Below the pieces are notes generated by a model, which was not told the origin of the DNA, searched no databases, and saw only the letters and a program-made list of their open reading frames with translations. A stretch of 64,000 nt of DNA from Acanthochromis polyacanthus (lineage: Eukaryota > Chordata > Actinopteri > Pomacentridae), in the NCBI RefSeq assembly GCF_021347895.1, contig NC_067117.1, forward strand, positions 34,044,067 to 34,108,066. Direction: 5' to 3'. The position numbers were made by a program, and so were the translations under genes. Positions 12,375-24,328 of the stretch are shown piece after piece. The number at the start of each line of letters is the position of its first letter. The first letter of the stretch is position 1.

Positions 12375-13659
12375 CAGGGGTGTCAAACTCCTTTTAGTTC
12401 AGGGGCCACATTCAGCCCAATTTGATCTCAAGTGGACTGACCAGTAAAATCATAACATAGTAACCGATAAATAACGACAACTCCACATTTTTCTCTGTGT
12501 TTCAGTGCCAAAAAGTACATTCTGACAAAATTCACATTTACAGAACTATCTTTGTACAAAGCACTGTGAACAACCTGAACTTTCTTGAGAAAAATAAGTA
12601 CAGTTTCAACAATGTCATACTTCAGTTTATCATTTTGTATTACAACTTACAAATCACAGTGTGTCTAAAAAGGGACAAAACATTAGTCGCAGCTGTCTGA
12701 AACTGAACAATATAGTATTTTACAACTCGTCAAGATCTAGAAATTATTTTAAATTCCCATTTGTTTCCACATCTGTGTTAGCCTAGCCGCGCTAGACCCA
12801 TGTTCTGAAGGCACAAGGGTCTAGGCACGCTCGACAGGGAGGGAGGCGGGCTGAAAGGTTGTCTATCAAATCCCTCTGCAGCAATTGGGTAGGTATACAA
12901 CCAGTCAGTGCAACGAATAGGCTGATGTAGTTCCTAGAGCGCCAGCGGATTGTGGCTAAGTCCCATTAGCTTCCCAACCAGCAGAGCCGCGGAGCCAACT
13001 GGTATATTAAGGATTTGCCATATCCCGTCGGCATAAGTCCAAATACGTCTTTCTTCTCAATGAAACACTTCAGTGCCGTCCTTTGTTTATCTTTCAAATT
13101 GAATTTTAGCTTCAAATCTTTAAGGGCTGTGGCCAAAGCCGAGTCGAAAGATAACTGTTTATTGTGCGCCGGTTGTTTCTGTCAGAATCGTCACGCCTCT
13201 GTCGTCACTTCGTTACGCCCGCCTTCTGACTCTGCACTTCATGGTGATTGGTCCGGCCAGTTTTAGGAGCATCCAGCCTTGAGCCTTATGGAGGGTAACT
13301 AGACCCACCCTGGCAGAGAATTAAATTTGTTGCCGTGGGTTGTCTAGCGCGGCTAGGCTACATCTGTGTAGCAATCCTGACACACCACACCAACTAAAGT
13401 GGGAACTATTAAGGATAAAGGTTAAAAAGTTATCCTCCGGCCTTGTAAATGTAGAAAAATTATACATAAAAAATGCAGTGCATCAACAATAGGGTTCCAC
13501 AAAACCAAACTCTCTCTTACTGAAGCTGCTGACTCAAATCATTTTGCACAAGAAGTTCAATGTCTTCAAATATTTTCACAGGAAGTATTCATTTTCACCT
13601 CTGTTATTTTTACACTTTGCTGGATTGGACCCTCTGGTGCCTCATGTTTGACACCTTTG
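12375..13659. mobile_element. hAT-like non-autonomous transposon
   Basis: The left end is CAGGGGTGTCAAACTCC; the right end is the reverse complement of CAAAGGTGTCAAAC. These TIRs are typical of hAT elements. The flanks CTCTACAA (12367-12374) and CTCTAAAA (13660-13667) match at 7 of 8 bases, as expected for an 8-bp hAT duplication. It has about 694 bp of its own sequence, plus an inserted element at 12779-13360. No transposase ORF. Confidence 0.82.
12779..13360. mobile_element. Nested DNA transposon with 9-bp duplication
   Basis: 582 bp with inverted ends TAGCCTAGCCGCGCTAGAC at both sides (about 19 bp). It is flanked by a perfect 9-bp direct repeat CATCTGTGT at 12770-12778 and 13361-13369. 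It lies inside the hAT-like element, so it arrived later. No transposase seen. A 9-bp duplication fits Mutator-like or Merlin-type elements; the superfamily is not settled. Confidence 0.85.
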
Positions 13660-14163
13660 CTCTAAAACATAATGTTTGGGATCAGAAAAAATAAGTGATC
13701 ATGTGCATCGATCTTCTTGAGTTAAAAACAGTCTAATGAAATGATGTTTAACCAGTAAACCACGATGAGTTTAGGGAATTAGCTTTTGCAAAATCTATTT
13801 AAACTTAGTGATTGGTGGAACAGACACAAGTTTTTAAGTGGATAATTTATAAAAATGACATTTAAGTTCAACTAATTTTTCCACATTATTTATTTTTGGG
13901 TCGTATGTATTTAATTTCCATCATGATCTGCACATTTTCAACTTGGCAAAATTTGAAAAAAAGGAAGTTGATCCAGTATTATGGGTAGATAGGATTAGAT
14001 AGGGAAATTAAAATCCTGACCTCAAGGTGAAAAAAAAATGCCAATTTAATTAAGTTAACTCATCTTGAATTTAGTTTTTCAATCAACCAACTCAAAAATT
14101 TTCGTTGAATTTTAGTTTAAGTTGATTCAACATTTATTTGTTGACGCAATCTGTTAAACTTTT

Positions 14164-14193
14164 AAGTTGAATTTGAATCTGTAAATTCAACTT
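14164..14193. repeat. 11-bp inverted repeat
   Basis: AAGTTGAATTT (14164-14174) and AAATTCAACTT (14183-14193) are perfect inverse arms with an 8-nt spacer. The surrounding DNA (14040-14200) is rich in similar CAACTT/AAGTTG words and may be a decayed MITE. Confidence 0.5.
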
Positions 14194-17100
14194 TTATCTT
14201 GCAGCCATGCATTTTTTTAAAAAGTGTTGGGAATATGTGCCTTGAATTATTTTTTAAAGCATTTTTCATTACTTTTAGAGTAAGGGTTTGGAGACTTTAA
14301 AGAGAACTACATATTTCACCTTAAAGTAAGAAATACTGAGTAAAAGACTGAGTAACTTAAAGAACCATGTCTTCAGGAGTTGATCAAAATAGCTTATAGT
14401 TATTTGCTCATGAAACCCATACCCAGCAGCCCAATGACACACTGGCACTTATCAAATCAGTAATGTAAAAACAAATGGTAGAGATGAGGCCAGGAGATGG
14501 ATTTCATTGACTCCCCTGAGGGAATAGATCAGCACCAACCTGGTCAGGATGACAATTACATGTTAATTGTATTACACCCACACTTTGCCTTCCCATTTAA
14601 CCAAATGTAATTACAATAAGGGAGTTGTTGATTTAATTTCACGGATGGTGTACTGTCATCGAGGCTTCCTCGTCATTGCAACCGTAGGCAGGCTTGCCCT
14701 GTGCTCAGGGGAGACCTACAGTTGATTCAGCATTTCAAACGCACCGAACCATGGTCTTGTTTAGTTTGAAATGGGTGCCTTGCTCCGAAATGTCCCTGAA
14801 TGGTGGACAACACAAGTAAGCTAATGCTCTCATGCATGATTTAGTGAGTGATTAGATATCACAAAACTCATTTTCCCTGGCCCGTCCTCACGTCAGTGTT
14901 TATCCTGTTGCCTCCATTTAGAGGAAACGCAGCTACATCACTCCGCCATACTTGGTCGCCTTCCTGTGGATGGTGTGAATATCAGTGGCTTTTAGCGACA
15001 CGTCTGCATGCCGTATTAAAGCCTTATTACTGCATTGCCCATTAAGAATGCCTTGTTAATACTGTGAGGTTTTCTCTGAGCATTTTGCACCTAGATCACC
15101 TCCAGAACATTTTGCAGCCCATGATTGTTGGTGGTTGAGCTCTGGCAGGAAGTTGAAGCTGCTCCAGTAGTCAAGCTTTACATGATACAATATGGCAACC
15201 AAGCCTGATAAGACACACTTCCAGTAAACAGCATTTGTCATTTTGTGAGTGCATGTGGTGTAGTGATGAGGCCCCGAAATAGAAAGTGAGAATTACCCTA
15301 CAGTGTTTCTTCACCAGGAGCCCCGGGGTCCATTAATAACCTGGTGTGCCACTGCATCTTTTATGCCACTCTGAGTGGCCCTACTGTTCCTGAAGGGTCT
15401 TCGTGAAATAGCCAGAAGCATTGCCTAATTAATGGGCTTTCTTACTGCAGAATTAATTGCTTCCTACTATGCAGTCCAGCCCTTTCAGACAGGGTTAAGG
15501 CAGCCGACTTTGATGGCCCTCACAAGACGAACAAGAGGCCAACAAATCATGAGAGATTGTTGCAGAGACGCCGGAGACAGAAGCAGAAGAATGAGGGCAA
15601 AAAAGGGAGATGTTAAGGGTGTGTGGGACTATGTGTTTATATATGTGAGTGTGGAGGAAGGAAGGAGAGGTTGTGGTGGGGTGGGGGTGGAAGGATGATT
15701 GAGACAAGCAATCAGTCCCACTGCAGGGAACAGAGGGCAGGCAGGGGGCTGTTGCCTGCGGTTACACTGCTAAGTGTGCCGGTCTCTCGTTTTTCCCTCG
15801 TACGTGGATCAATAGATGAGTGGAGTGCGGCTTGGAGGTTCTGGCACACACTCTGACACGCCTTCTTAATCCACTGTGTGATAACCTATGCCATGCTGAT
15901 GTATACCGCACAGGAGACTAGCAAGAGGGGTAGAATACAAAATCTGCCCAGCTGCATGGGAGACTTCCATTAGGCTAGGGTGGGCTAATGAATGGTGACT
16001 GATGTCTTTGCATCAGTGCAAATAACTTACCTAACCATACCTGACATGTATCCATTATCTTTTTATTTTGTGCTGTTTAAGTACTTCTGCTGAATAAACA
16101 AGCTGAAAATATTTCTTTTGAACTCTTCTATTACAAGCAGTAAAGGAAGATCTTCCACTTAAAAAATTGCATTCGTTGGGGGGATTTTATGTTGGCTCTA
16201 AAATTAATCTGTCAGACAGCAAAGATTATCTCCCTATCTTGCTGTGCTCAAACATGGGAAATGTTTATGATGAGTAAACATTATCACGGATTTAATTAAC
16301 AGATCCCACACTCGCATTGATCCATGGGAAATATCAATTGCACTGGTGTATTTAATTAGTCTATATCTTTGCCCTTTGTGTCACCAGGGTTGATAGAGCG
16401 GCATGCTCTGCAAATTAATCTTCATCAGCAAAAGACTTGAAACAAAAGCATGAGTGGAATAAAGAAACTGTGAAACTAAATCTCTCTGCTTAGTATTCCA
16501 ATATAGAACTTTACAAATGATGTTGTTGCACATAGTTATTGTACAGTAGCTGGGAATGAGTGCACAGTAGCTGGAACGCACCTTAACCTTTCGCTTGTGA
16601 AGCCTCATCATTCATGTAGATTGCATTTAATTAACACCATGGTTAAATAAACAAACTGTATCACAGTGGGACTCACTAATCAGCAGTCTGCCTTGCAATG
16701 CATTCATGCAGCAACTGTAGATCCAGAAAAGATCTAATATTCCAGTCTTATTAGGTGCTAAAAATAGAAATTAGATTTGTGTGAAACCACACTGGATAAA
16801 AAGGAGGGGAGCTGTGTGTTTGACTTCTTTGTGGTTTACCCTGAGGTGATGTGTGCACTTGATGCCCAAACAGCTTCCCGTGCAAAAGAGAACAATTGGC
16901 CACCTGCAGTCACTGAGCTAAACACACACTAACAGAACTATTGCATCCAAATATATTTAACATGAACCTGCAATGTGCAACTCTAGTGTCTCCATTTTGG
17001 CAGTGAGAGTAATTACTGGAAGACTGTTGAAGTGCTTATTACATATACTTTGCCATCAATCAATGTCTTTTTTACACTGTGCTTCTTTCTCTAAACACAA

Positions 17101-19531
17101 ATATTTTTTGTATCTGGAGAATCAGAAACTTAGTTTGGACTCATACTAGGTTTTCCTGCCATATATGCTGCCAGGTTCTTTCCTGCTGTAGCCCATTCCA
17201 CGAATCCTTGCTGGTCTACATAAAATGCATTGCTAAGGCAATATTGCCATAGATACAAGATATAAACTCTGCAAATCCTGGGTGATACACCTGATGCTGA
17301 TAGGCTGAACCAGCATTGTGTTAACTCATTTGGCAAGGGCTTAAATGTAACAACTGTTCATTTATATGTAAAATTCCTACGCTCCAGCTTTACGTTGTAC
17401 CCCAACATGCATGTCGATTCAGCTTGGTGCCTTCCACCGGAATCCGTCCTCCAGGTGAGCTAATTGTCAAACCAGGCAGGCCGAAATACAGCTACATTGT
17501 ACTTAATCTCAGTAACTCTGTTCCTGTTTTGCTGTTTCCAGTTTGTGGTGCAGAATATAGCATTGTCTACATTTTATTTTCTGGTTCACAGTACGCCGAA
17601 GTGATGCACTTGACCTTTTCACCCATTCATCAATACCAATATTAAATATTCAATACCACGGACCTGAGCCTGCTTAGCTTAAATACAATCTATGTTAGTT
17701 TATCATCAGTTTTAACACATTTAATGTTGTTTGCCTCTGCTGCCAGCATGAAGAAAGCCCAAAGAGAGTCTAGAACTGCCCTGTGAGTGTTTTCTGATCA
17801 GATTTTGTGTGCTGGTGAAACAAAGTTAAGAAACATATTATTAGTGTAGTTTGTGCACTTTTTAGGGAACATTTGCTTTGGCATGCTTAGGTAGCTTTTT
17901 CATATTTCCATAAATATGTTTTATTGCTCTCCTATAATACTCAGATTGCTTCATGACGAGTTTTGTATCTGTTGTAGAGGTTGATCCTTATGGAATGTGC
18001 ACAGTTGTTATTTTTTTCCATTTTTCTACAGGGAAATAACAATTCTGCCGAGAAAGTTTGTCTTGACACCGGTGTTTGTGCATGAACACCAGAGGCAATG
18101 AATACAATGTTATTTTTATGTTTTGATAGGCTTTGTGTGTGACGTGTGTGTGTGTGTGTGTTTTTAACCACATGGATTTCTTGGCAAAAGAGACCTCATC
18201 ATTTGTAAATTGGTTTTACACTCAGCTGCATGTGTGGATTGCGAGCCCCCACATTTTCCTAAATGACTACCCACATGCAAAATAACCAGTTCATTGTATG
18301 ATAGCAATACAACTCACAGTTTTGATTTTTATTATATCGGACTGCTGGCGTTAGGGAGTTTGCTGCAGTTTGCTGGCAGTGCTGACACATTTGCGCAGTT
18401 TGAATCTAATTGCGACACATCTGAAGACACAGTATGTCGCATGTCCTTGGACACTACTTGTAGTTGCAATTAGAAAGCTTAATGTGAGTGGGGTTTTTTT
18501 TGTCCTAGTTTCTAAGTCCTATTTATGGTAAATTCAACATGATGTGAATCTACCGTGAGGCACAAATTGCAGTGTGCTGTACTCGGGAACGCATAAAAAT
18601 AACAAAATGAACATATGAAATGCAAGTAAAATACAAAGATAATAATACGTCTGACTTACAGTGGGAATGCAGTGTAGCAACAGTTCTTCATTGTTATGTT
18701 TTCCTGTGTTTAGTGGTCCACTGATGCACATACATTCACAAATAAGAAAGTGTAGCTGTGAGTGTGTGAGAGGAAGAGTGTGTGTGAGCTCAGTGGCCTG
18801 CATGTCCCTATTTGATGCCGTTTTCAATTTAGGTCTGTGCTTATCATCTGTTCACCGTTATTCATCTTCATTACTCCATGGTAAAGACTGAAGGTTAAGG
18901 CTAATTTGTGTTCTTTTGCAACCACTTTCTCTCTCTGTCCCATTGCGTGTACCTCAATCTCTTTCACTCTCCTTCTTTATCTGTCTGCGTAACTGTCATT
19001 TTTACTGACCGACAAATTTAGTGAAAGAAGTCTGTATACCCAAATGGAACATTACTTATGCTAATCAAATAATTACCTCAAGAAAGTTGATAATTACTCC
19101 GGGGTAAAGGAAACCACAGGACTTGCTGCCCCACCTGCAGCAATCTGCCCTCAATTAAAGTCTTTTAATAAGTGACCTCACACCTCCCTGTATCCTTGCA
19201 GGGGTTTGCTGAGGGAGAGTCAGTAAACCACCTCCAAAAATTAATTATTCAAGAACACTCCAAAATTTGAGATGACTCATAAATATAAATTACTAAATGT
19301 TTTCATACTGCCCTACTCTTCAGAATCACCTTGTTCATTTGGCAAGAGAACTGGTTGAATGAGTGAATTCTGCTTACAGTCTGACTTTCTTTCGGACATC
19401 AGTTGTAACAATTGCACTGTAAAAGTGTAAAGATCTGTTGTGTAGGACTAGATGTCGATATCCCTTCTTGCATACATGAGACACCTATTAAGACTCTACG
19501 GGATGGTCAAGTGAGTGAGGACCTTGGTGCC

Positions 19532-19710
19532 TGTGTAGCTCAATGGGTTAAGCGTGTGAACCACGTACAGGGGCTGGTCTCCGACGCAGCGGCCCTTTGC
19601 TGCATTTCTTCCCCCACTCTTCTCCCCTCGTTTCCTGTCACTCTCTCACTTACGTAGCCTGTCAAATAAAGCCGAAAAAAGGCCCAAAAAATAATATTAA
19701 AAATGTGAGA
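19532..19710 (+). mobile_element. tRNA-derived SINE
   Basis: It starts with an A-box-like TGTAGCTCAATGGGTTAAGCG and has a degenerate B-box region near 19575. CTTTGCTGCATTTCTTCC, a C/T-rich body and TCAAATAAAGCCGAAAAAAGG with an A-rich tail follow. Same family as 2560-2740. Followed directly by a LINE fragment. Confidence 0.75.
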
Positions 19711-20350
19711 GAGGGCATCTTCTGGTTTATTAAGTGGTCATCGTCCTCCTTCGTCGGTGTTTTGCTGACAGGCTCACAACACCTTCAGAGGGTTCACAGT
19801 GAATCCCAGCATCCCAGGTTTACCCCCTAGATGCCTTCTACTCACCTGAAGCCCCAGGTGGAATCCTTTCTCTTCATCCACAGCCACTCACTTCCCTTTT
19901 CAGCAGCTCTTGAGAGGTCTTTGATCACCTGCCAGTAGCCTTCCCGCATACTCCCATCTCCCGGAGAAGCCTGGATGTCGAGGTGGCTGCGAATCCTCTG
20001 TAGCCTACTTCGACTGGTCAGACCCTCACCTTACAGCCTTGCTGTTTTGCATCGGCAGCAAGCTCCATATATCACAGCTTCATGCACTCATAGGCCTCCT
20101 CTGCTGAGCTCTCCCAGAACACTGTGAGCTCAGTGTCGTAGACATGCCTAAGCGAAGCTGACCGTAGCACTGGGTCTGGTCGCAGGTTGGTGGATGCGAT
20201 CTCAGGTGGGAAGCAGAACTTTTGGTTCAGGTCTACCAGCATCCTTCAATCACAAGCCCCTCTCAACTGCCCAGGATCTGGGCAGCCGAGGGGGGGCCCT
20301 CCTAAGAGGACTCTCACCCTCCCAGACCAATGTTGTTTCTTGCCATCGAG
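19711..20350 (-). mobile_element. Decayed LINE 3' part, REL-endonuclease-like
   Basis: The minus strand encodes, with several stops, LRPDPVLRS, VYDTELTVFWE, EEAYECMKL, YMELAADAKQQGCKVRV and FAATSTSRLLREMGV. This resembles the C-terminal part of fish non-LTR retrotransposons whose restriction-like endonuclease carries an RPD...E/D-(L/V)TV motif (R2/R4-like group). The ORF is interrupted, so it is inactive. The clade is tentative; only the last ~200 codons remain. Confidence 0.65.
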
Positions 20351-20664
20351 TCGATGGGGGTGAAAAGGCGTTAACACTTTTTAGTTTTACTATTTCAAAA
20401 GTGCAGGGGCAGGACAAACATACGAAATATGCTCATTATAACTCATACATATTGCAAGCTTAATAGATGTTTCCCCATATATCTTCATCTTAGACAAATC
20501 TAACCATGCTGATAGTTTCAGTTATATTTGCAGATGTTTTGACAATTATTTACTGCAGAAGGTACTCAAACCGCTTCACTCTTTGAATGTTTATTGCACA
20601 TTTATATTTGAATTAATACTTTAGTCATTCCCCGTCATCAATCAACACTTAGGCCATTATTAAA

Positions 20665-22030
20665 GCGATGAAACCATGTTTTTAGATTTTTTTTTTGTGC
20701 AAATGTATTCAACTTTAAAAACTTAAATCTGTCATTTACAAATGTATTCAGACACTGTGATTTATCTAGAACTTGTTTGAGAACTGCATAAATTTGACGG
20801 TGTGTAGAAAGGCACCACTATCTATTTGATTACACCAATCAAACTGCATTTCAGGATAAAAGCCAACCCATGAAGTTCCAGAAACTCACTGTAGATCTCC
20901 ATGATGAAACTGTGGTCAGATCAGAGAAAGAGGATGAACCATTTCTAAAGATCTGAGTCTTTCCAGGAGCACAGCGGCAATGTAAGAAAGGAACTGGGAT
21001 ATGAGATGACTCTATTGAGTTGTACTCTGTGCAATGACAATAAAGTTGAATCTTATCAAATTAAATGTCTGACAAACTAAGCAACTGAGCAGGTAGGTCT
21101 TTGGTCAGGGAGGTGACCAGGGAGCAAATAGTCACTCTAATTGAGCTCCAGAAGTTCTCAGAGAGATGAGAGGATCTGCAAAAACAGCAGTCCTCACAGC
21201 AGCACTCTATCAATCAGGTCTTTACAGTGAAGCAGCTACCTAGAAGTCACTCTAAGTAAGAGACACTGGATAGTCCACTTGGAGTTTGTCTCACTTCCAT
21301 TAAAAGAATCTGAGAGCACAAGAAAAAAGACAAAAGACAAAAACTGAACTATATGGACAGCACTCTGAGTGCTATGTTAGACAGCTCATCATAAGGCTGA
21401 GGCCATCACTATTGTGAAATATAGTGGTGGTACATCATGCCATAAGGTTGCGTTTTAACTTCTTAAACAGGGACAGAAGGACTGTTAAAATCTAAAGGAT
21501 GGAGGAATTCAGGCAAACACACTGTGTTCCTCAAAGAAAATTTGCACCAGAATTCATGAGACCTGAGATTAAGGCGACACTGGACCTATTAGCTTAACAT
21601 TGAACCAAAGTATACAGTCACAACGATGCTGGGGTGGCTAAACCTCCCTCAGTAGTGCAGCAAAAGTACATACTTAAACTCAATAGAATATCTGTGGAGA
21701 GACCAAATGTTGGTAACTCACAGACACTTGGCATCCAATTGGACAAAACTTATAGCATCTGTCTGAAAAAATGTGATACAGGCCAGGTGTGTAAAGGCTG
21801 TAAAGATTTACCCAAGAAGTCTGGAAGACTCTCTGCCAAAGAGGCTTCCACAAAGTATCATTGTAAGGGTCTGAATAGTTTTGTAAAGCAGAAATTGATA
21901 TTTTTTTAAAATAAACTTTTGTTTAGTTCACTTTACTGAGTGTAAATCAATGAGGGAAAGGTCAGTTTTATCCGATTTGCAATACTATAACGTGTGCAAC
22001 AAATGAAAGGGTCTGAACACTTTCTGATGT
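20665..22030 (+). mobile_element. Decayed Tc1-like transposon
   Basis: It keeps the order of a fish Tc1 element: a spacer with ATTTACAAATGTATTCAGAC, a degenerate HTH region from about 20870, CTTTGGTCAGGGAGGTGACC at 21098, CAGCACTCTATCAATCAGG, a region matching the LNPIEHLWRDLK motif at about 21675, and an end with GGCTTCCACAAAGTATCA and GGGTCTGAATAGTTTTGTAAA. Frameshifts and stops are throughout; no functional transposase. An extra ~60 bp near 21010-21065 looks like a LINE tail. Confidence 0.82.
21008..21066 (+). repeat. LINE-tail-like insert in Tc1 remnant
   Basis: GTACTCTGTGCAATGACAAT followed by AAAGTTGAATCTTATC resembles the 3' end of fish CR1/Rex1-type LINEs. It interrupts the expected Tc1 order between the HTH part and the GGTCAGGGAGG block. 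Confidence 0.45.
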
Positions 22031-23194
22031 CCTCGATCTACTGTTTGGAATGCAGCAGAGGTAAGTTAAAGTCTGTTGAGCTCAAAGGATTGAGAAAAGA
22101 AAATATGAAAACCCAAAAGCAAACAAACATAAGATGAAAGTCATTGAGGTTTATGGAAAGACACAACGCATTTATGCACCTCTGTTCATTCCTGTCCTTG
22201 ATCATTCTTGCTAGCTTCTTCCTTTGTATAAACATGTTTTTTTTCTTTATTCAGATCTGCTAAAGCTTTGAATGTGGCAAGGATTTCACTCTATTGAGGT
22301 TAAGTGTTTGCAAACTGTCAGCACAGGAGAGTTTTGTTACATTTATGGTGGTAATTTGCATAGCAAAGTTAAAAGAGTTGAAGTGCACTCCTACTTTCTT
22401 CATTTTTCTGATCCAGGTGAGAATATTATGATTCTGTCCTCTAGCACAAACTCACTAATTGGCCTTTACTGCAGGCATATCTTCTCTCTATCTGCCACTG
22501 AAAGAGTCAATGCTCCTCTCAGATAATCTCTGCAATCAACTTTTAAAACAATTACAAATGGTTATATGCATCTCTGACCAATGCAAGGAGGCTAAATGTA
22601 AAATGTAGCTTATTCCAAGGTAATGTATGCAAATACACCAGGTAGGTAATTTTAGTAACCTGTTAAATTTCATGCACAATTTAGTTTCTATAAATTGAAA
22701 TTGATGATTACACAATTACATAATGAGGGTACTTTGGCAGATTTGCCCAGCAACTTGTCAGTGGTGCACCTGTTGTAAGGCTCAGAGCTGTGAGTGCAGA
22801 GAAGGTGCATACACCAGGCAAATCCATTATTCTCACCGAAATCCAGCAGTTGCATTTTTCCTGCTGGGACAGACTCTCACTGTTGATTAAGTGCAGGTTT
22901 AATCACTGTTGAGGCCCTGTGTTGGCAGCACCTGGCCTCGCCTCCTACAACAGGGAATAAGCCTCTGGCTGATTATAACATTCACATGCTAATAACACTA
23001 TTCATATTACCTACCTGAGGTTGTGAAATGTCTTTCTGATTATTTTGCGTGGTTTGACATGGCGTGAAAGAGAGTTTACAGCTAGATTTGGCTGTGAGGG
23101 TGAGATGTATGCCGGCAGTAAATAAAACAAGGCGGTACACGAAACAGCAAGCTGCTATGACCTCTGTAAGAAGGTGTGCTTTTTTTCTATGCAG

Positions 23195-23316
23195 GAGAGG
23201 AGAATTCACCAGGCTGGTTATGTGGAGAAGACGATGGGAAGACGATAGCCTCGTTTTGGTATCCTCTGCTTGCTTGTAACATGACTGTCTTTGCTACCAA
23301 GTCTCCAGAGAGAAAG
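23195..23316 (+). CDS. arhgef10l: arhgef10l exon (REENSPGWLC segment)
   Basis: 122-nt exon. The acceptor is a T-rich tract ending TATGCAG at 23194; the donor is GTAAAT at 23317. Its first two bases (GA) complete the Arg codon begun by the C at 8868. Forty codons follow, reading EENSPGWLC, then an acidic/polar stretch GEDDGKTIA, then SFWYPLLACNMTVFATKSPERK, ending in phase 0. In the family this segment leads into the propeller; PGWLC, FW.P and LAC are the recognisable anchors. The stretch between PGWLC and FW differs from the lysine-rich sequence I remember for mammals. It is too short to stand out as an ORF and lies in a different frame from the longer local ORF. Confidence 0.9.
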
Positions 23317-23623
23317 GTAAATCTGCTGCCACAATGACAAGAACAATTTTTATTCTTAGAGAACAGATTTTAACGTACATTTGAAAATTTCAAACATCTA
23401 AATATGATCAACTTCAGGATTAATAGAATCAGCAATTATCATATTGTGTTCTCACCTTCCCCAAATGACAGAAATGTGAAGTTGATGGGCCGTGCATCTC
23501 CCGCTAGTCTGTCTGTCTTACTAACCCAGCTGGACAAGATATATTGGTCTTGCTTGCTTGTAGCCACTTTCAGAGATGTGTTCTCTAACTTTGTGCTTGG
23601 TAAAAGTAAGATTGAAGTACATG

Positions 23624-23674
23624 AGATGTCTACAACATACAGATTAGTACCTAAACTGTATGTTGTAGACATCT
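23624..23674 (+). other. Perfect 19-bp hairpin in intron
   Basis: AGATGTCTACAACATACAG (23624-23642) and its exact complement CTGTATGTTGTAGACATCT (23656-23674) are separated by 13 nt. TTA and TAA inside the loop could add three more pairs after one mismatch. It lies 308 nt after the 23195-23316 exon. It could be a small MITE relic, an RNA structure or a very short miRNA-like hairpin; function unknown. Confidence 0.8.
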
Positions 23675-23962
23675 ATCACTGTTTACAGACCTACTTCTGA
23701 ACTGAATGTTGCTCTGCACATTAGTTGCATACAGAGTGAAGGTTTGTTGAAGTCATTTTGGATGTACTCGCTTTCAGTTTGGATTTTTTCTGATTTAACC
23801 TTCCGAAGTACAAGCAGTTTCTGGGCATTTGTTGTTGTTGTTATTCACTGTGGGCTTATTTTTCACTCCATTATAAAGTCCTGCACGTCTGTGGAACCAG
23901 CACAACCATGAGTAGAAATAGAGAGAACTCAGAAATGTGTAATACAGAATATTATATACATA

Positions 23963-24328
23963 CAGTACCATTCAAAAGTTTGGGGTCACTTAGAAATGTT
24001 CTTATTTTTGAAAGAAAAGCATTTTTTCTGTAAAGATAACATTTAATAATTAATCAGAAATACAGTCTGGACATTGTTTATATGATAAATGACTATTCTA
24101 GCTGGAAACAGCTGATTTTTAATAGAATATCTCCATAGGGGTACAGAGGAACATTTCCAGCAACCATCACTCCTGTGTTCTAATGCTACATTGTGTTAGC
24201 TAATGGTGTTAAAAGGCTAATTGATGATGAGAAAACCCTTGTCCAGTTATGTTAGCACATGAATGAAAGTGTGAGTTTTCATGGAAAAATGAAATTGTCT
24301 TGGTGACCCTAACTTTTGAACGGTAGTG
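23963..24328 (+). mobile_element. Dispersed MITE copy 1 (Tc1/mariner type)
   Basis: 366 bp flanked by TA. The ends are CAGTACCATTCAAAAGTTTG and the inverse of CACTACCGTTCAAAAGTTAG. The TA flanks and CA.T ends fit Tc1/mariner. The core at 24125-24210 is identical to that of copy 2. No ORF. Confidence 0.85.

Larger units (their letters stand above)
8869..23194 (+). other. Intron 8868/23195 (14.3 kb)
   Basis: Bounded by GTAAGC and TATGCAG. It holds a CA microsatellite at its 5' end, a 51-bp tandem pair near 9.8 kb, nested DNA transposons at 12.4-13.7 kb, and a SINE, LINE fragment and Tc1 remnant at 19.5-22.0 kb. Stretches 8950-12366, 13670-19530 and 22035-23194 contain no gene or repeat that I recognise, apart from an 11-bp inverted repeat at 14164-14193 and a short (TG)n near 18139-18162. 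Some AT-rich parts rich in TAATTA could be conserved non-coding sequence; this cannot be judged from one genome. Confidence 0.8.

Noticed and set aside
17424..17645. Candidate exon bounded by CCAG and GTGAGC near 17.4-17.6 kb
   Set aside because: The phase does not fit the Arg split between 8868 and 23195, and the peptide has no resemblance to the family.
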